A DNA stretch of 64,000 nucleotides from Aldrovandia affinis (taxonomy: Eukaryota; Chordata; Actinopteri; Notacanthiformes; Halosauridae): contig JAINUG010000108.1 of NCBI GenBank assembly GCA_029706075.1, forward strand, positions 248,001 through 312,000, given 5' to 3'. Positions 27,601-40,925 of this stretch are shown here, one piece after another. The notes under the pieces are model-generated. The model was given only the letters and a program-made list of their open reading frames with translations, made no database searches and was not told the origin of the DNA. The translations under genes were made by a program, and so were the position numbers. Positions within the stretch are counted from its first letter, which is position 1; each line of letters begins with the position of its first letter.

Positions 27601-30600
27601 TGAACTCTATTGTGTTTAGTTTTACATACTGTACATGCACTGTTCAATTAGTTTGTCTCCAACATTAAGTTGTAGTGCATTGGTGCTAGCTAGCATGTGA
27701 GTTCATGTTGCCTGCCTGAGTTGCTAGTTATTCCAAGCAAAACATGCTAGCTGCTAGCAACATGGCTGATATAGGTTTTGTCTGCATTTGTGAAGGTTTT
27801 ACTGACTCACACAGTTGATGTTAGCAAACAATGTAGAATTGCAGGAAATCAGTGTCAAAATAGTTTTTTTTTGTCCTGCACTTTAAAACAAAGTTTGACG
27901 CCCATAAGACAGATTTAAACTTTTTTTGTAGATTCCTTCAATGTCTTTCCCTGATAGTGTCTTACAACTACTTACAAAGAAACCACACTAGACACTCATG
28001 TTTCAGCTCAGTATATGTAGAGCACCAACTGCTCTGAAATGTTTTTGTGAAATGTCCTGTATTAAGTGTACTGTTGTTTCCTGTGATGTTGTACTGTATG
28101 ATATTCTATGTAATGTTTTATACTTACTGCCTGAGGACTGCAGATGAAAATGAGCTTAAAAGCAAAATCTGGTGCAAATAAATAAACTAAACTAAACACT
28201 GCACTCATTCTATTTTTTATGGAATGTGCTGTTAACCAGAAACTTTTAAGATTGGCAGTACAGATGCTGGGATGAACTATACCTGGAGGTCTGTGCTGTT
28301 GTGGGGAATGAACGCGCTGAAGGATGTCCCATTAAAATCACTGGCGTTGAAAGCGGAGATTCCCAGGGCCAGGTTTTCAGAGGTGATGCTCAGGGAGGGC
28401 CCATCGAACACGATCTTCAGGATCATCTCATCCACTGTTTTCAGGGCCCTTCACCGTTACAGATAAAGTAAGTGTTAAAAGAACCACAAGAATTTGTGCC
28501 AATCACTGAAGGTCAGAGCAAAGCAAAGGGGACACTCTGGTTTACGAAGCCCCCACTGAGCAGGGAGTCTTACAGTTCTGAGGTGGCTGCCAGGGCTGTG
28601 TCAGAGCTCGTCATCACGTTGGAGAAGACGGTCACCATGGTCAAAGCCAGCGATGCATTTATTTTGGCCACGTTGACAATTTCTTTCAGCTTTGTGACAA
28701 CTTTTGAGACCTCGTTTGTTGAGAGCACATTTTGTGTTATGTCAGCCAGCTGTATGGCCACATCTGCTGCATTTTCTGTTGAAACAGAGAGAGAGAGGTA
28801 CTTGTAGCAAAGACGGAAATCCTGCACAATGGGGAAATTGTTACCCACATACAATAAAGTGTGTGATTTAGAGCTTTAACACACAAATGCAATTGTTTTG
28901 ACAGGTTGTCAAGTTCAGCAATCACCACAATTAACATGCCATTGCGTTTTTCATCTTTCAAGAGGTAGTTTGACATGGTATGGACTTTAAAGGGACATAC
29001 CTGCTGATACCTCAATGCCGTCTATATCAGTACAATTGGTGAAGTCAGGAGAGTCCCAAAATGATGTGTAGTTCTGCAAGTTTAATATACTAAAAAGAAA
29101 CATACACCATCAAACTTAACCACATTTCTGTATGATTATAATGGGGGAACTTGCAAGATATAGCTTTAGCGAGTTACAATTCGTGTCTATTTTTTTGTGA
29201 AATACTGCAGAAGTACTTCAAATCATTTGTTCAACAAAATAAAACGCTAAACATGTCTCAATTAAGGATATGACTACTAAAACAGGTGTATTGCATTAAT
29301 TGATATTAGTGGACGGGTCAAAGCTTTAATTAACCATCTAAAAGCTTAGGATTTAAAATGAGGTCCTGGAGTCTCACCATGTTCTGGAGGCATTCAGAGC
29401 TTTGTTGGGGAAGCACGGGGCAAACTGGGTTACTGTCGGCCTGCTCTCGGGCCAGTTGTAATGCAAAGGATTTTCTTCTGCGTCACAGTTTTCTGAGTAG
29501 TACAAGAAGAAGAGACAGGAAAGCATTGGACTTATTTTCATTGTTTTTTTTAATATCAATTATTTACCTTGTTAAAAAACCTTGCTTGGAGCCTGTTGAT
29601 GAATCCCGAGGCATTACATTACTTTTCTTTTCTTTTTTTTGCTGCACGAGCTGATTGTTCCTGAGATGTTGACATCTTGGAAGAGATGTTCAGGGAAGCA
29701 TGGATGTGACTTCCTACTTTGACAAGGGCTGAATTGAAATTAAGGAGCTCTGCGACTTCCTACTTTGACAAGGGCTGAAATGAAATGATGGAGATCCGTA
29801 CCCACAGGCTGGACGGTGACAGCATCCAGCACCAGCCCACTCCCAACGGTCAGGTTTCTCCTCAACACCCTGCCCTCGATCACTGCCTCTGGCAGTAGAA
29901 TGTCAGTGATGTATTTGTAAATGAGCAGGGCTTGACAGGTGTACCTGTATGTGGAAGGAACAATATTGAAACACGAGTGGAAATCCAAGACTGTAAGGGC
30001 TGATATTAGTCACAGGCTTCGGGATATAAGACTAGAACTGCAGCTCCTTTGTCATAACCTGAAAAAGGCAAGTACAGTAATGCTGAAACATATATTTTTT
30101 TTTATTTTGTTTCAGATTTTATCAAATTTTCTCCCAAATTGGTGGCCAATTACACCCGCTATTTTCAAGTCAATCCCCCTCTCATAATTTGAGCTTGCTG
30201 CCATGGCCCTGTGACTGGTAGTGATGAAGGCGAAGTATCGTCTCCTCCGAGATGGCACTCACCAGGCCGTCAACCATAACCCGGTACTACAGAGCCACTC
30301 CTGTGCGCAGTGAAAGTCATGTCACCTTCCCTCCCCCCTCCATGGGGCGGACAGCCAATCGCCGCCCCTGGTGGCACTCCCGGCCAAGGCTGACTCTGGC
30401 ACGGCTGGTGGGATCGAACCCTGGTCGCCGTGGCCAGCATCGAAGATTGTAACCATTGGACCATGCGGGAGGCGTTGTCCAATGATAGTCTTAACGGAAA
30501 CACTTCTTTTTTACTTTAAGAGTGCACCATTAATCAGCAACTCATCCAACATGGGTGCACTTTCTTTACTACCCTGTACACAAACCTGGGCTTACCTTTT

Positions 30601-33600
30601 GGTGGTACTCTGCTCCACTCTGGACTCACCATCTATGCTAGACAGCTGGACACTGGGAGGAAAAATATAATCCCACATTTAAAAAAATGATAGAGCATGC
30701 TGAGACCCCCTCTTTAAAATAAAATATTTACATGAAAAATATTGAAAATGAGCTCTTACCTGACATTAACAACATATATATTGTATGTCCAGTTTTGAAA
30801 TGTTTGATTAAGCTGTAATAAAATTAGATTAGAGGTTATTTTATATCTAAGAAATATATTTATACATTGCATTCACATCAAATATCTGTATTTCAGTAAC
30901 AATACATGCTGGAAAAGCAATAATTGCCCAAGGCACTCTTATAGACCACTAATGTTTCCAAAGTATTATAATATTAGATATTAAATTAAACAGGAATATC
31001 TTACCCAAAGCATTATAGTTCCCTCTACCTCTGATTCAGTCATTTGTGCCTGGTTGTCATTTACAACAAATGAAAGTCTGTAGTAAAATCCTTCTGCAAA
31101 AGGAAGGAAATTAATTAAGCCCATTATATATATATATATATCAGTATTCAAGTACATTTTCTGTGTTGCATAGCAGGAGTGCAAAGATGAGAAAAATCAT
31201 GAATGATATCCCTATCCCTAACCCACATTTTTCCCTAACATGTCATGATTTGGTGTGGTGTGATTGTGTGTTTGAATTTAAGTTTGAAGTTTGAAACATG
31301 AACAACAAATTCCATTTTATCATAAAGGGTGGATCAACCCAACTGAATGAAAAATAAAGTAAGTAATAAATGATATAGTCCAGTAATAGTGACTGGATAG
31401 AAAACAAATGTTAACCAACATAAAATCCTTCATGTTTGTCACCAATAAATGATTGTGTGAATGATAAATAAATATGCAACACTTATCAGTATATATGAAT
31501 GTCCTTTAACATAACTTCTGCTATGCCACACAATCATCACAAGATGGCTCCCGAGTAGCATTTGTTGTTAGTGTAACTACAATACATCTCTATTCTCAAG
31601 CCAAGACCATTCTTAGGAGACTTCAGTGTACAAGTCATCATTCAACCTACGTGTATCATTACACAGTCAGAGATTGTTAGAGATTTTCTGCTTGGAACAA
31701 AATGTGTCAGAACTATACAAACCACATCTAACTTCTTGTTTCAATACAACTGTCAAGTTTAAGACAGTGACTATAATTTTGGATGAACTGCTTTAAAATT
31801 ATTGGGAGGAGATAAAGCTGTACACATTTCTGTTCTGGTAAACAGAATACCAAGTCTCCTAAGAAACTTGAGCAACGTAACTTCAAATCACAAGAGGGTG
31901 CAGTACCCATTTTGTAAGAGAATGACAGCTTTCACATCTGCAATGCACTGACAGTCTAACGCCCGTGATTGGGAAACTACACTCCATGTTAGGTTCCTAC
32001 TGTCCCACAATCAGGAGCCCTCTTCAATCAGTTCACCAAAGAGGACAGAAAGATTTTCACCTAAAACTATAACATCCCATCATCACTACCATTCAAAGCA
32101 AAGAGTCTACAATGAATAGGTGATTTTTTTTGTTCTACATCTACGGTGTTATTACAAAACATACTGTTCCCTGTTGAAAGTCCACACAGACATGGAATAT
32201 TAAAGTGAGCTTTACACTGGCACGATGCAAGTTCAGGGATGTCTGATGAAATCCCATTGGTGGCTCTTGTAGGCAAACTGCCATTGACTGTATTGACTCT
32301 TCTGGGTGGTGTTGAAAGTGGGCTTAGGCCCTTTGTAGGGACAAAATACTGGTTTGTTGAAGCTGTGTGTGATGAATGAGATATATATGCCTCAAGCTGG
32401 CTTGGGGTGGTCTGAGCCACAGTCAAGCTTTGCCAGTGTATAGCACTTGTGGATGAACTTGAGGCAAAAAACATCCGATCAGGGGTCGACTCCAGCTTGT
32501 CACCCAGGGACTTATAACTTAGGTCCTTAACACCATTTGAAAATTGCTCAGATGCACTATGGTGCAGCTCTGGTTGGGTTGCAGCAGTCATATGTCTGGA
32601 TTCCAGGAGCTCTGTGGTCCAGGGTGGTTCTTCACGAGGTCCAACAGGCTGAGTAGGCAACTGCTGTCTGATACTGTGTACAGAGGTTTGCAGGATCACT
32701 GACATTAGTTGATTGGGTTGTGTGGCGCCTGATCCCTTTTCCACCATGTTTTTGGCACCAATAAATGATGTCACTCTCAGAGCAGGGGTGGGGTGAGAGA
32801 GGAGTTCCTCTTTATCTGAATGAGGGGTGGGTGTCATTGCTCTGTCAAAGGAGGACAATTCAGAGATGGCCAATCCTGACCTGAAGGTCATGCTTGAGTG
32901 CAACTTGGACAGTAGATCGTGTGTGCTTGGCTGAGTCACGTTGCCAAGAGGACCGTCTGGGGCTTCCATTCTTAATCCACTCATGTCAGTACTTTGCTGA
33001 GGCCCATGGGAAAAAGCCTCACTATATGCTGACAAGCTACCAAGGTGTGGCTCTAGCAGAGAAGAGACGGTGTTTAGTGGAGAAGGGAGGGGTTTAGTGT
33101 TTGAGAGATATGTGAATTCATTGTCATAAGTGTGTGAGCTGCCCTGCCATGTGTTCCGAGACCCAGATGGATTGCCCAGTGTGTCAGAATGGCTGGGCTG
33201 TAAGAGAGGGATCTGCAATTCAAAGGGGGAGGAACCACTTGAAAGTGACATGTTGACTTCCCCTTGAGTTAAATAACTCTCCACCCCTTCTGGCCTTTCC
33301 TGCTCTGCAATCATTGAAGCATTATCCCCTAACTCTGGGAATAAGCTCTCGTGCAGAGAGCCCGTTTTGGAGACATAAGGGGGCATGCTAAATGTGGGCA
33401 ATATATCAATTCTCCCTTCTCTTATTTCGGAAATTGTATTAAAAGGCGAGGACTGAAAGGCAGGTGATTTGTCTGATGTGGATGCAGTGGCCTTGTGTGA
33501 TGGCTCAGTGATGTCACTTCTAGAAGTATGACCTGAATGTGTCAACCATCTCAGATCAGAGTCTGAAACACTGCTGTAATGTCCTTTTGGGCTGCTTATA

Positions 33601-36600
33601 AGTGATTTTGAGTAACTGTTGACATGTGAGTTCTCCAAAACCAAAGATGATTCTAATCTTGATTCTCCAGATTGTGCTGACATTGTTACCATTGTATTTC
33701 TGCCCTGGTCTGAGGGCATTGTACCGGGAGGTGGAGCAGACCTGCTGTCCTCAGAATGAGATCTCTCTGTGAATTGATCTTTCAGCAATGGCAAGACCAG
33801 GTCATTATAGTCTTTGTCAAAAGAAGAATGGTACGTCTCTACAGAACCATGTTCCAAAACTGGAAAGAAATCAGTGAGGTGTGACAAGGACAATGGATTG
33901 GGCCTTGAAGCCTCTATCATTAATAAGTCACTTTGAACCTCGACGGCTTGCGTCAGAATAGCCTCTGAGCTTCCCAGGTGCGGCATCTCAGTTTGAGAAG
34001 GCAGAGTGTGTGCTGAATCACCAAGCAGTCCCGTTTCACTTTCTAAACCGCCAATGGGAGAGAATGGGGAAGCAGCCTCTGTCACGGCTGAAGAGGAATA
34101 TCTTTTTGGCAGAGAGAGGGGGCTTTCCAAATGTTCTGAGGGGGCAGTAGTCTGATCTGACAGCTGCTCCTCTATGGAACCAGCCAGCGATGTTTCCGTC
34201 GGTGTCATTGTTTCAGTACGCCGGTTCACAGCTTTGGTGGAGAGTGCCGTATAGTCGCTAAGTGCCGGAAGTCTCAGGGGCACGTTTGGCGGACTCGGGT
34301 CCGTGGGCGGGGACGGAGACGGCGCATGGCTTCCGTAAATGCTCGTCTCCGGTGTTTGCGAGCCATTCCTGCTCCGCTCCAGAGTATCCGTTTGCACACC
34401 TGCCCCTCCTGGCACTGCGCTGAAAGGACGGATCGGTGTCCAGCTGCTCAGCGGGCCCAGCTCCGGGATTCCTGCCAACGTGTCCCTGTGCAAACGGGAG
34501 TCTGATTGATTACTCAAGCGCTCCTCACGTCTGCCGGGCGCCTCCCCTGGACCCGAGCTCTCAATGTTGACATTCATCGCGCTCGGCGACGTGTCGAGAG
34601 GGGGAGCCGCGGCTAAACTTTCGTCAAGGGAATAGGGAGACTCAAAATCGTAGAGGCTGAAAGGCTCCTCCCCCAGGTCTATGTCGTAGACGAATGGCTC
34701 CGCGCCAGATGGGTACTCCTCCAGGGTTTCTGTCCAGTTCACGGTGCTGTTCTCAGCTTTCGCCATCAGGGCCCAATGAGGAGTCAGGGGCTTGTTTTTG
34801 CGGTTACTGAGTGAAGCCACCTGGAAAGACTCCACATCCTCGCTCCTGTTCTGGCTGCTCTCCGGTTGCCATGGGAGTGCCACCTCCGAATGAATCGCAC
34901 CCTTGGATATCAGGTTTGTTTTCGTAGCAACGGACAGTGTCGCGGCCACCTTGGTCTTAGGGGACGTGCTCGTCACGCCTGTTGTTTGCGGGATGGAAGG
35001 CTTTGTCAGGTAGATCACGGGCCTTTCCTGAGGCTGAGTGACGGTGTCGGGTTTCTTCCTCACGGGCCAGATCAGAGGCGTGGAGATCATGCCAAGGGAT
35101 GTTTTCGAGCTCCTCGGGCCAGCGATGACATGCGGTCGGATGTGCGGAATGGTGGTCGGGGCCACCGGTTCGCTGAGCCGAAGCATCAGCCACAGAGCAG
35201 CTGCCCTCTCTTTCTCTGCCCCATCAAAACCAGCCGTTGTAAAAAGGAAGGAGTCAAAGCAAATTATGTTTTTATTTTTGTGTTAATATTATTTCATTGA
35301 TTCTTTTTTTGCAATTAAGTGTTTTCAAAACCATACATCAGAAAGAATGAGGCAGATGCTTCCCTTTCAGTAATGTAATTCTGTTTGAACAGCTACAGAG
35401 GCTGAGTGAAAAGTTAACAATACAATGAACCAACATTTTATTCAAAAAAGCACTATATGAGTTCAGTATATAACAGCTTATATTCACTTTTACAGTAGTA
35501 TTACAATAATCCCACATACCATCACTGACGAGCACTCACTCAAACCGTATCCATAATCTAGTTATTACTGTGTGAACCTGGCGGATCAGGTGGAACAAGG
35601 ATTATGCAAGATTTATGCCATATAATGCAACCTTTATGCAACTGCTATGACATTGACTTCAGTGCTTCTTGATGAGGAATGTTTGCATGCCGCAGTTTAT
35701 CGTATAGGTTATTTGTGCAAAGGAGGGACGCCCAGAGATTTATAGACAGAACAAACTTATTTTAATAAGAAAGCAAGCACAAACACATATTTCTTACCAT
35801 GCGGGCGGATGTTAATGGCAGGAATGTTAGCAGTAGTACTGACTGAGACAGGAGTGGTCTCAGAAACTGGCAGCAAGAGTAGAAGATGACAATGACATAA
35901 GTAACAATTACCAGTGACAATGATGACACAAAATACAGATGCCTAAGAAATAGTGAGGATTTTCTGAAAGATAGGCTATTATATCTTGGTGTGTATATGG
36001 TACAATGAAAGGTATATATACATACATAATTTATCTTGGTTGGTGTAATTCAGTTTTCTTAATGAAAATATATCAATATCAATACCACCAGCAGTGTATT
36101 ACCAGCTAACTGGGAGGACACTTTTTCAAATGTAATATTGCCAGTTTTAGGAGAGAATAACTATTCTGGTGGCATTTTTGGTTAAAGTAACTCTCTGGTT
36201 ATAACCGCATTATCAGGCATGTGAAACAAGATTTTCTTACCCTGTGACAAGCTGATAGTTGCAGGCGTGTTAATTGTAGCAGGTGATGAAACAGTTGTGC
36301 TTTTAGAAACTGTCAGTGACATGGTTACAAAGAACAGTGGAAGCCATAACAAAACAAAACAAAACAACAAAAGCAGGGAATCAAGATCTAGTATGCAACA
36401 GTCTACAGTAATTGCTGTTAGATTATTAAGCATTTAATTTATGCTCCTGGACAGGATAATGTCAAAAGACATTTATTTTCAAGTTTGATCCTATTGGGAA
36501 GTTGTAATTAGGTCACACATTGGGGTTGCTTTCAACTCATTCTTTGGACTCAAAGGAATTGCCAAAAATCTATTTCCCCTGAGAGCACACAATCCATGAG

Positions 36601-39600
36601 AAAACTAATCCATCTTACCATTGGCAGGGGTGGTGAGCAGAGGTGTGTTAGTAGTGGTGGCTACTGATGGACTAATTAAATGCGCAGCTGGTGACAAGGA
36701 CAACCAATGTTAACGAAATAGTTTGAAAGAGCACATGGATATACATAGAGTAAACATGTTATGTGTACAGTATGGGAGAAGAAATGAACATGCAAGTTAA
36801 ATTTTTTTCACAATGTAGGGGGATGCAGAGGAAAAGTAATTGCAGAGTACGGTAATTATGCTAGAATGCATAATGCGCAAGATTTTCAATTTACACTGTC
36901 AGTTTGGGTCTTATCAACATTTCTCTGAAGGTAAAAATCAAAACACTTCAGGGTAAGCCATTGTCAACAGGGGGGAAAAAAAGCCAATTGGTGATGTGTG
37001 GTCAGGAAAATAATCATATACAATAATTTACAGTAAGAACCTCAAAGATACAAACCTCAGAGTTACGGATTGACCTGTCAATCAAATGGTACAAATCCGG
37101 AAGTAGCATACACAACTGTGCCTTATCAATACCAAGCTCTTTATTATCATTTATTACATTGAAACTAATCACACATAATGTTGCTAAAAAATGTAAAAAC
37201 AGTACTATCTCAATTGCTAAAGAAAAAAGTGTGGAAAAATGTGGACCAGAGCAAAACCATCCAGTTCCCCAAAGAGGTCAATGAAAAAGGAAATGTATCA
37301 TTCAGCAAGCTGACATAGAAAATAAATGTTTTTATAAATAAATGAGAACCTAATTACCACTGGTTTGATTATTGGTTGTATCTATAGTTATGTAAGTAAT
37401 GATTCCAATCAGTAAAAGATAACAATTCTTAAATTGGTGTGTTTTGACTTCACTTTCAAATTTCAGAGCTCCAGGTTACCTCCATTTCTGATGCATTTGT
37501 ATCTCAGAGGTTCTACTGTAGTTAATATTTATTGGAAAATAGATTTGCTAAATTCCACTGTATCTGAGTTGTTTATCTAGATTCTAGACAATGGTTTTGT
37601 TTCACTAAAACGCAATTGTATCAATTCTCTTGAATTAACCCAATTGGACACAACCTTTAGGAGAGACATCTAAACAGGGTCTGTGGTGCTGGATAGTGAC
37701 ATAGTATACATGGAAGTGGACTAAACTGATGATATGGACAGCAGATGTGAGGAGAATGGTTTTAAAGCGTGCCAAAATAACATGAAAATAACATGTCATA
37801 CTGTAGATAAGGCTTATGGATATGGGGATAGACTATACAGAGTGAAATAGCATATTAATAGAGAATAGAGTATAGAAACATAGCATAGAGGGACAAAATG
37901 GTTAAGCATATTGGTTCATTTGTGAAGCTCCACTCTCATAAATAAAACAATGCACTTATCTGGAAAAATGACACCTTACCATCTGTCGAGATGCTGGTTA
38001 GAGGCATGCTAGGTGTGGTTGCAGGTGATGTGGTAGTGGATCGGACTGGTGGCAAGGACAGTAAAAGTGAGCAGAACGAGGAGGAATAGAGGAAAATGAA
38101 TGCAAACATGCTGTGAATGCTGTGAATGATTTTCATGTTTATGAATATATATATGGACAGGCATTTAAATCAAACTGAGGGGTGACGAATTAGCTCAAAA
38201 CCGACTGTTCAGCTCATTATGAGTGCATGGCCTTTTGCTGGGTAACAACAGTTCACATCCTAGGGGCAAGCTACTTTATGGTCAAATGCCTATTTCCTAA
38301 TTATCTTGGTTAAATGCACCACAATACTGAAGATTAAACAAGACTAGGAACCTCAATAAATTACCAGGATAAGGCCACACATTTGCCATCAAACAATCTA
38401 TGTGCTTGATCAAATTTTCGATATGCAATTGTGATTGAAAAATCCTAACCTCAGTCTTCAAGTAATGTTGACTAGCTGCTTGCCAGTACCATTTGCTCCA
38501 CTAAGAATGATCTAATCAGGGTTGCTTATGACAGTTAATTGATTAGATAACTGTTTTAGTGTGGCATTACAGTGTTTTTGGTGTAAGATGTACTGTTATT
38601 AAGTTAATAATCAAGTTTGGATCTCTCCATACTGATTACAGCAGTAGTATTTACTACAGGATTGTGTGAACTGGCAACAGGATTACATTTCTCACACCAC
38701 AGTAATAGATGTTTTCAACAAAATGTAAAATGTAAAATGTAAAATGTACAAAGTTACAAAAACACAGGCTTAAAACAACCAAAGTGATTCTTACCGTTTG
38801 TTGATTGATTAGTAGCAATCATGTTAGTGGTGACAATGGATGTTGTAGTAGGAGTTAATGTTGCTGGTTTCAGGGATGAAGAAAGGTTAAATATGAATTA
38901 AATGGATGTAGGGTGAAGCAACAAAATAGAGCAATAGTACAGCAGCAGTGTCCTTTATAAGCATAGCACAAGCAATATGGATTCAAATAGAAGAAATCAG
39001 CTAAATCTAAGGTTCTCTTTTCTAAATTTAAGTTTACCATGGCACCATGGCAGGCAACTCTCAGACTGCCCATTCTAATCTTAAAGCCTATATTAATCTT
39101 TGTTAACTGTATGTTATCAGCTTGCTTGCAAAATTCACTGAAAGACATATATAACTCTTACAAGATAGAGTGCAGTGCAAATCGATTATGCCCCCAATTA
39201 CTGATCATGGTTCAGTTTCAGATCTTTTCACACAATGGTTTAGGTCTGGATTGGGGTTGGGTTGTCTCATCCTGGATGAGTACTTAGAAGCAGAATCTAC
39301 CAGGTCCCTATATTACAGTGATTGCAATTATGTGAGTGAGACCATTCTGGCAAATATTGACCAGCAGAGCATGCATGAGCACACAGAACCCGGGCATCTC
39401 TTTGAGCACAGAACCTGAAGCATTGGCCATTTTGTATAGTGCCACTTTCTTGAAATTGTTATTGGAAGAGAACCATTCCCCTTGTTGTGATGGGTCTAAC
39501 TTTCTTGACAGTTTTCGTACATGCCAAGGTTTTCAGGCCTATGACCGGGATGGGAATATCCATCACCAAGGCAACCATTGCCAGATCTTTACTCGAAGGA

Positions 39601-40892
39601 TGAAGTTGAACTGTACTGGGTTCAGTGTGGTGTATTGCTGGAAATATGGGGATCCTGTTTTTGTTGAGTTTTTAAGGAGGGTTCATGGTACAGTAATAAA
39701 TCCTAGGACAATAGAGCTTAGGATATAGTGGTGCTGATTTCCTTTAGGCTATTATGAACAACTTGGTTCAATCCTGGGTCAGCAGAGAGCTAGTCAAGAT
39801 CCTACATCCTCTACTGTAAAATATATTGTACTCCAGACTCGTGCAAGGAATCACAACCACTGATCAGTGCAGAGGCCCTGTTCTACATTGGAACCTGTGC
39901 CTGCTTTCTTCTGCTTCGGCTGTTAATATTCATAATACAGACTGCCCATTGCATGCATCTGTTGCAACATACTTTCCTCTGAAGTTATCTTAATCATACT
40001 ATCCACACAAACAGATAAAGCAAATCTGGAGCTGTATATATACAGCTTCTGAGAATTACTCCTAAGAATGACGTTGAGAAAGCTTTTAAGAAAAAAGAAA
40101 ATGCTCAGTTAAAAGTTGCACGTAAGCGCATGTTGTACAGCTGCTCAAAGTAACCTTTAGCGAAGAGTAAGACAGTTTCTTAGGAGTGGCTTTTAGATGA
40201 TCTTTACGACATTGAGAGGTGCCGTATAGAAGTGTGCTTGAGGGTTTGTCAAAGAGCCACTTGAGAATAAATGTTTTGCTTAATTCGTTCATCATCAACA
40301 CCTAAAATTGGAGATAATTAGAATTTTTATTTGAGTATTGATACTGTGGTCCTTTTCTATTAATGTATGCATCTTCATCCACATATGTAGTGACAATGCG
40401 CACACGTGTGCCACCAATGACGTAACTCCAGGGTAGTGGTGATTAGGGAAATCCATTAATATTTTCACTATGTGAGATGCTGCAAGGACCATAATTGTAG
40501 GCGTTACGGCTATACTGACAGAATCGTTTGGCTCCAAATCGAGAATCTTTATCATCGCCAGACAACGCAGAGTAATAATGACTTTAATTTCTGCCGTGAG
40601 AGCCGAGAGAGAATTTATTTCCGTGGATGGCGAAATTGAATCTGAAGACCTGTCACAGGAAAAATAGCTTCATGATGAAGACGGGATCTTTTTATTAACT
40701 CTGCATCATCCAGTAACAATAGAATGTTTATTTTTTTATGAAAGGCCTGTCGTCTCGGGCTAGGAAATGTGTTGCCATTTTGGCAACTCTTCAAACAGAA
40801 CTAGCAAGGCTCTTAAATATGTTTTGTATGAAAGGTGCTATATAAACAAGGTTTATTGTTATTATGTTTATTTGTATTATTGTTTTTTTAAA

Positions 40893-40925
<33 letters not shown>

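Noticed and set aside
30252..30503. Open frames and a tRNA-like fold at 30,252-30,503
   Set aside because: This is the head and body of a SINE, not a tRNA gene or protein gene; similar calls at 10,839, 21,888 and 43,021 were rejected for the same reason.
32894..35300. Plus-strand open frames opposite the giant exon
   Set aside because: Antisense shadows of a 3-kb stop-free exon; no independent support.
39170..39728. Overlapping open stretches of 82 and 130 codons in the adgrg6 intron
   Set aside because: They look like one decayed coding sequence split between frames, perhaps a retroelement, but no motif could be named.
40300..40560. Possible Harbinger-type transposase remnant (minus strand)
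   Set aside because: A weak resemblance in a single short stretch; no catalytic motif or terminal repeats found.
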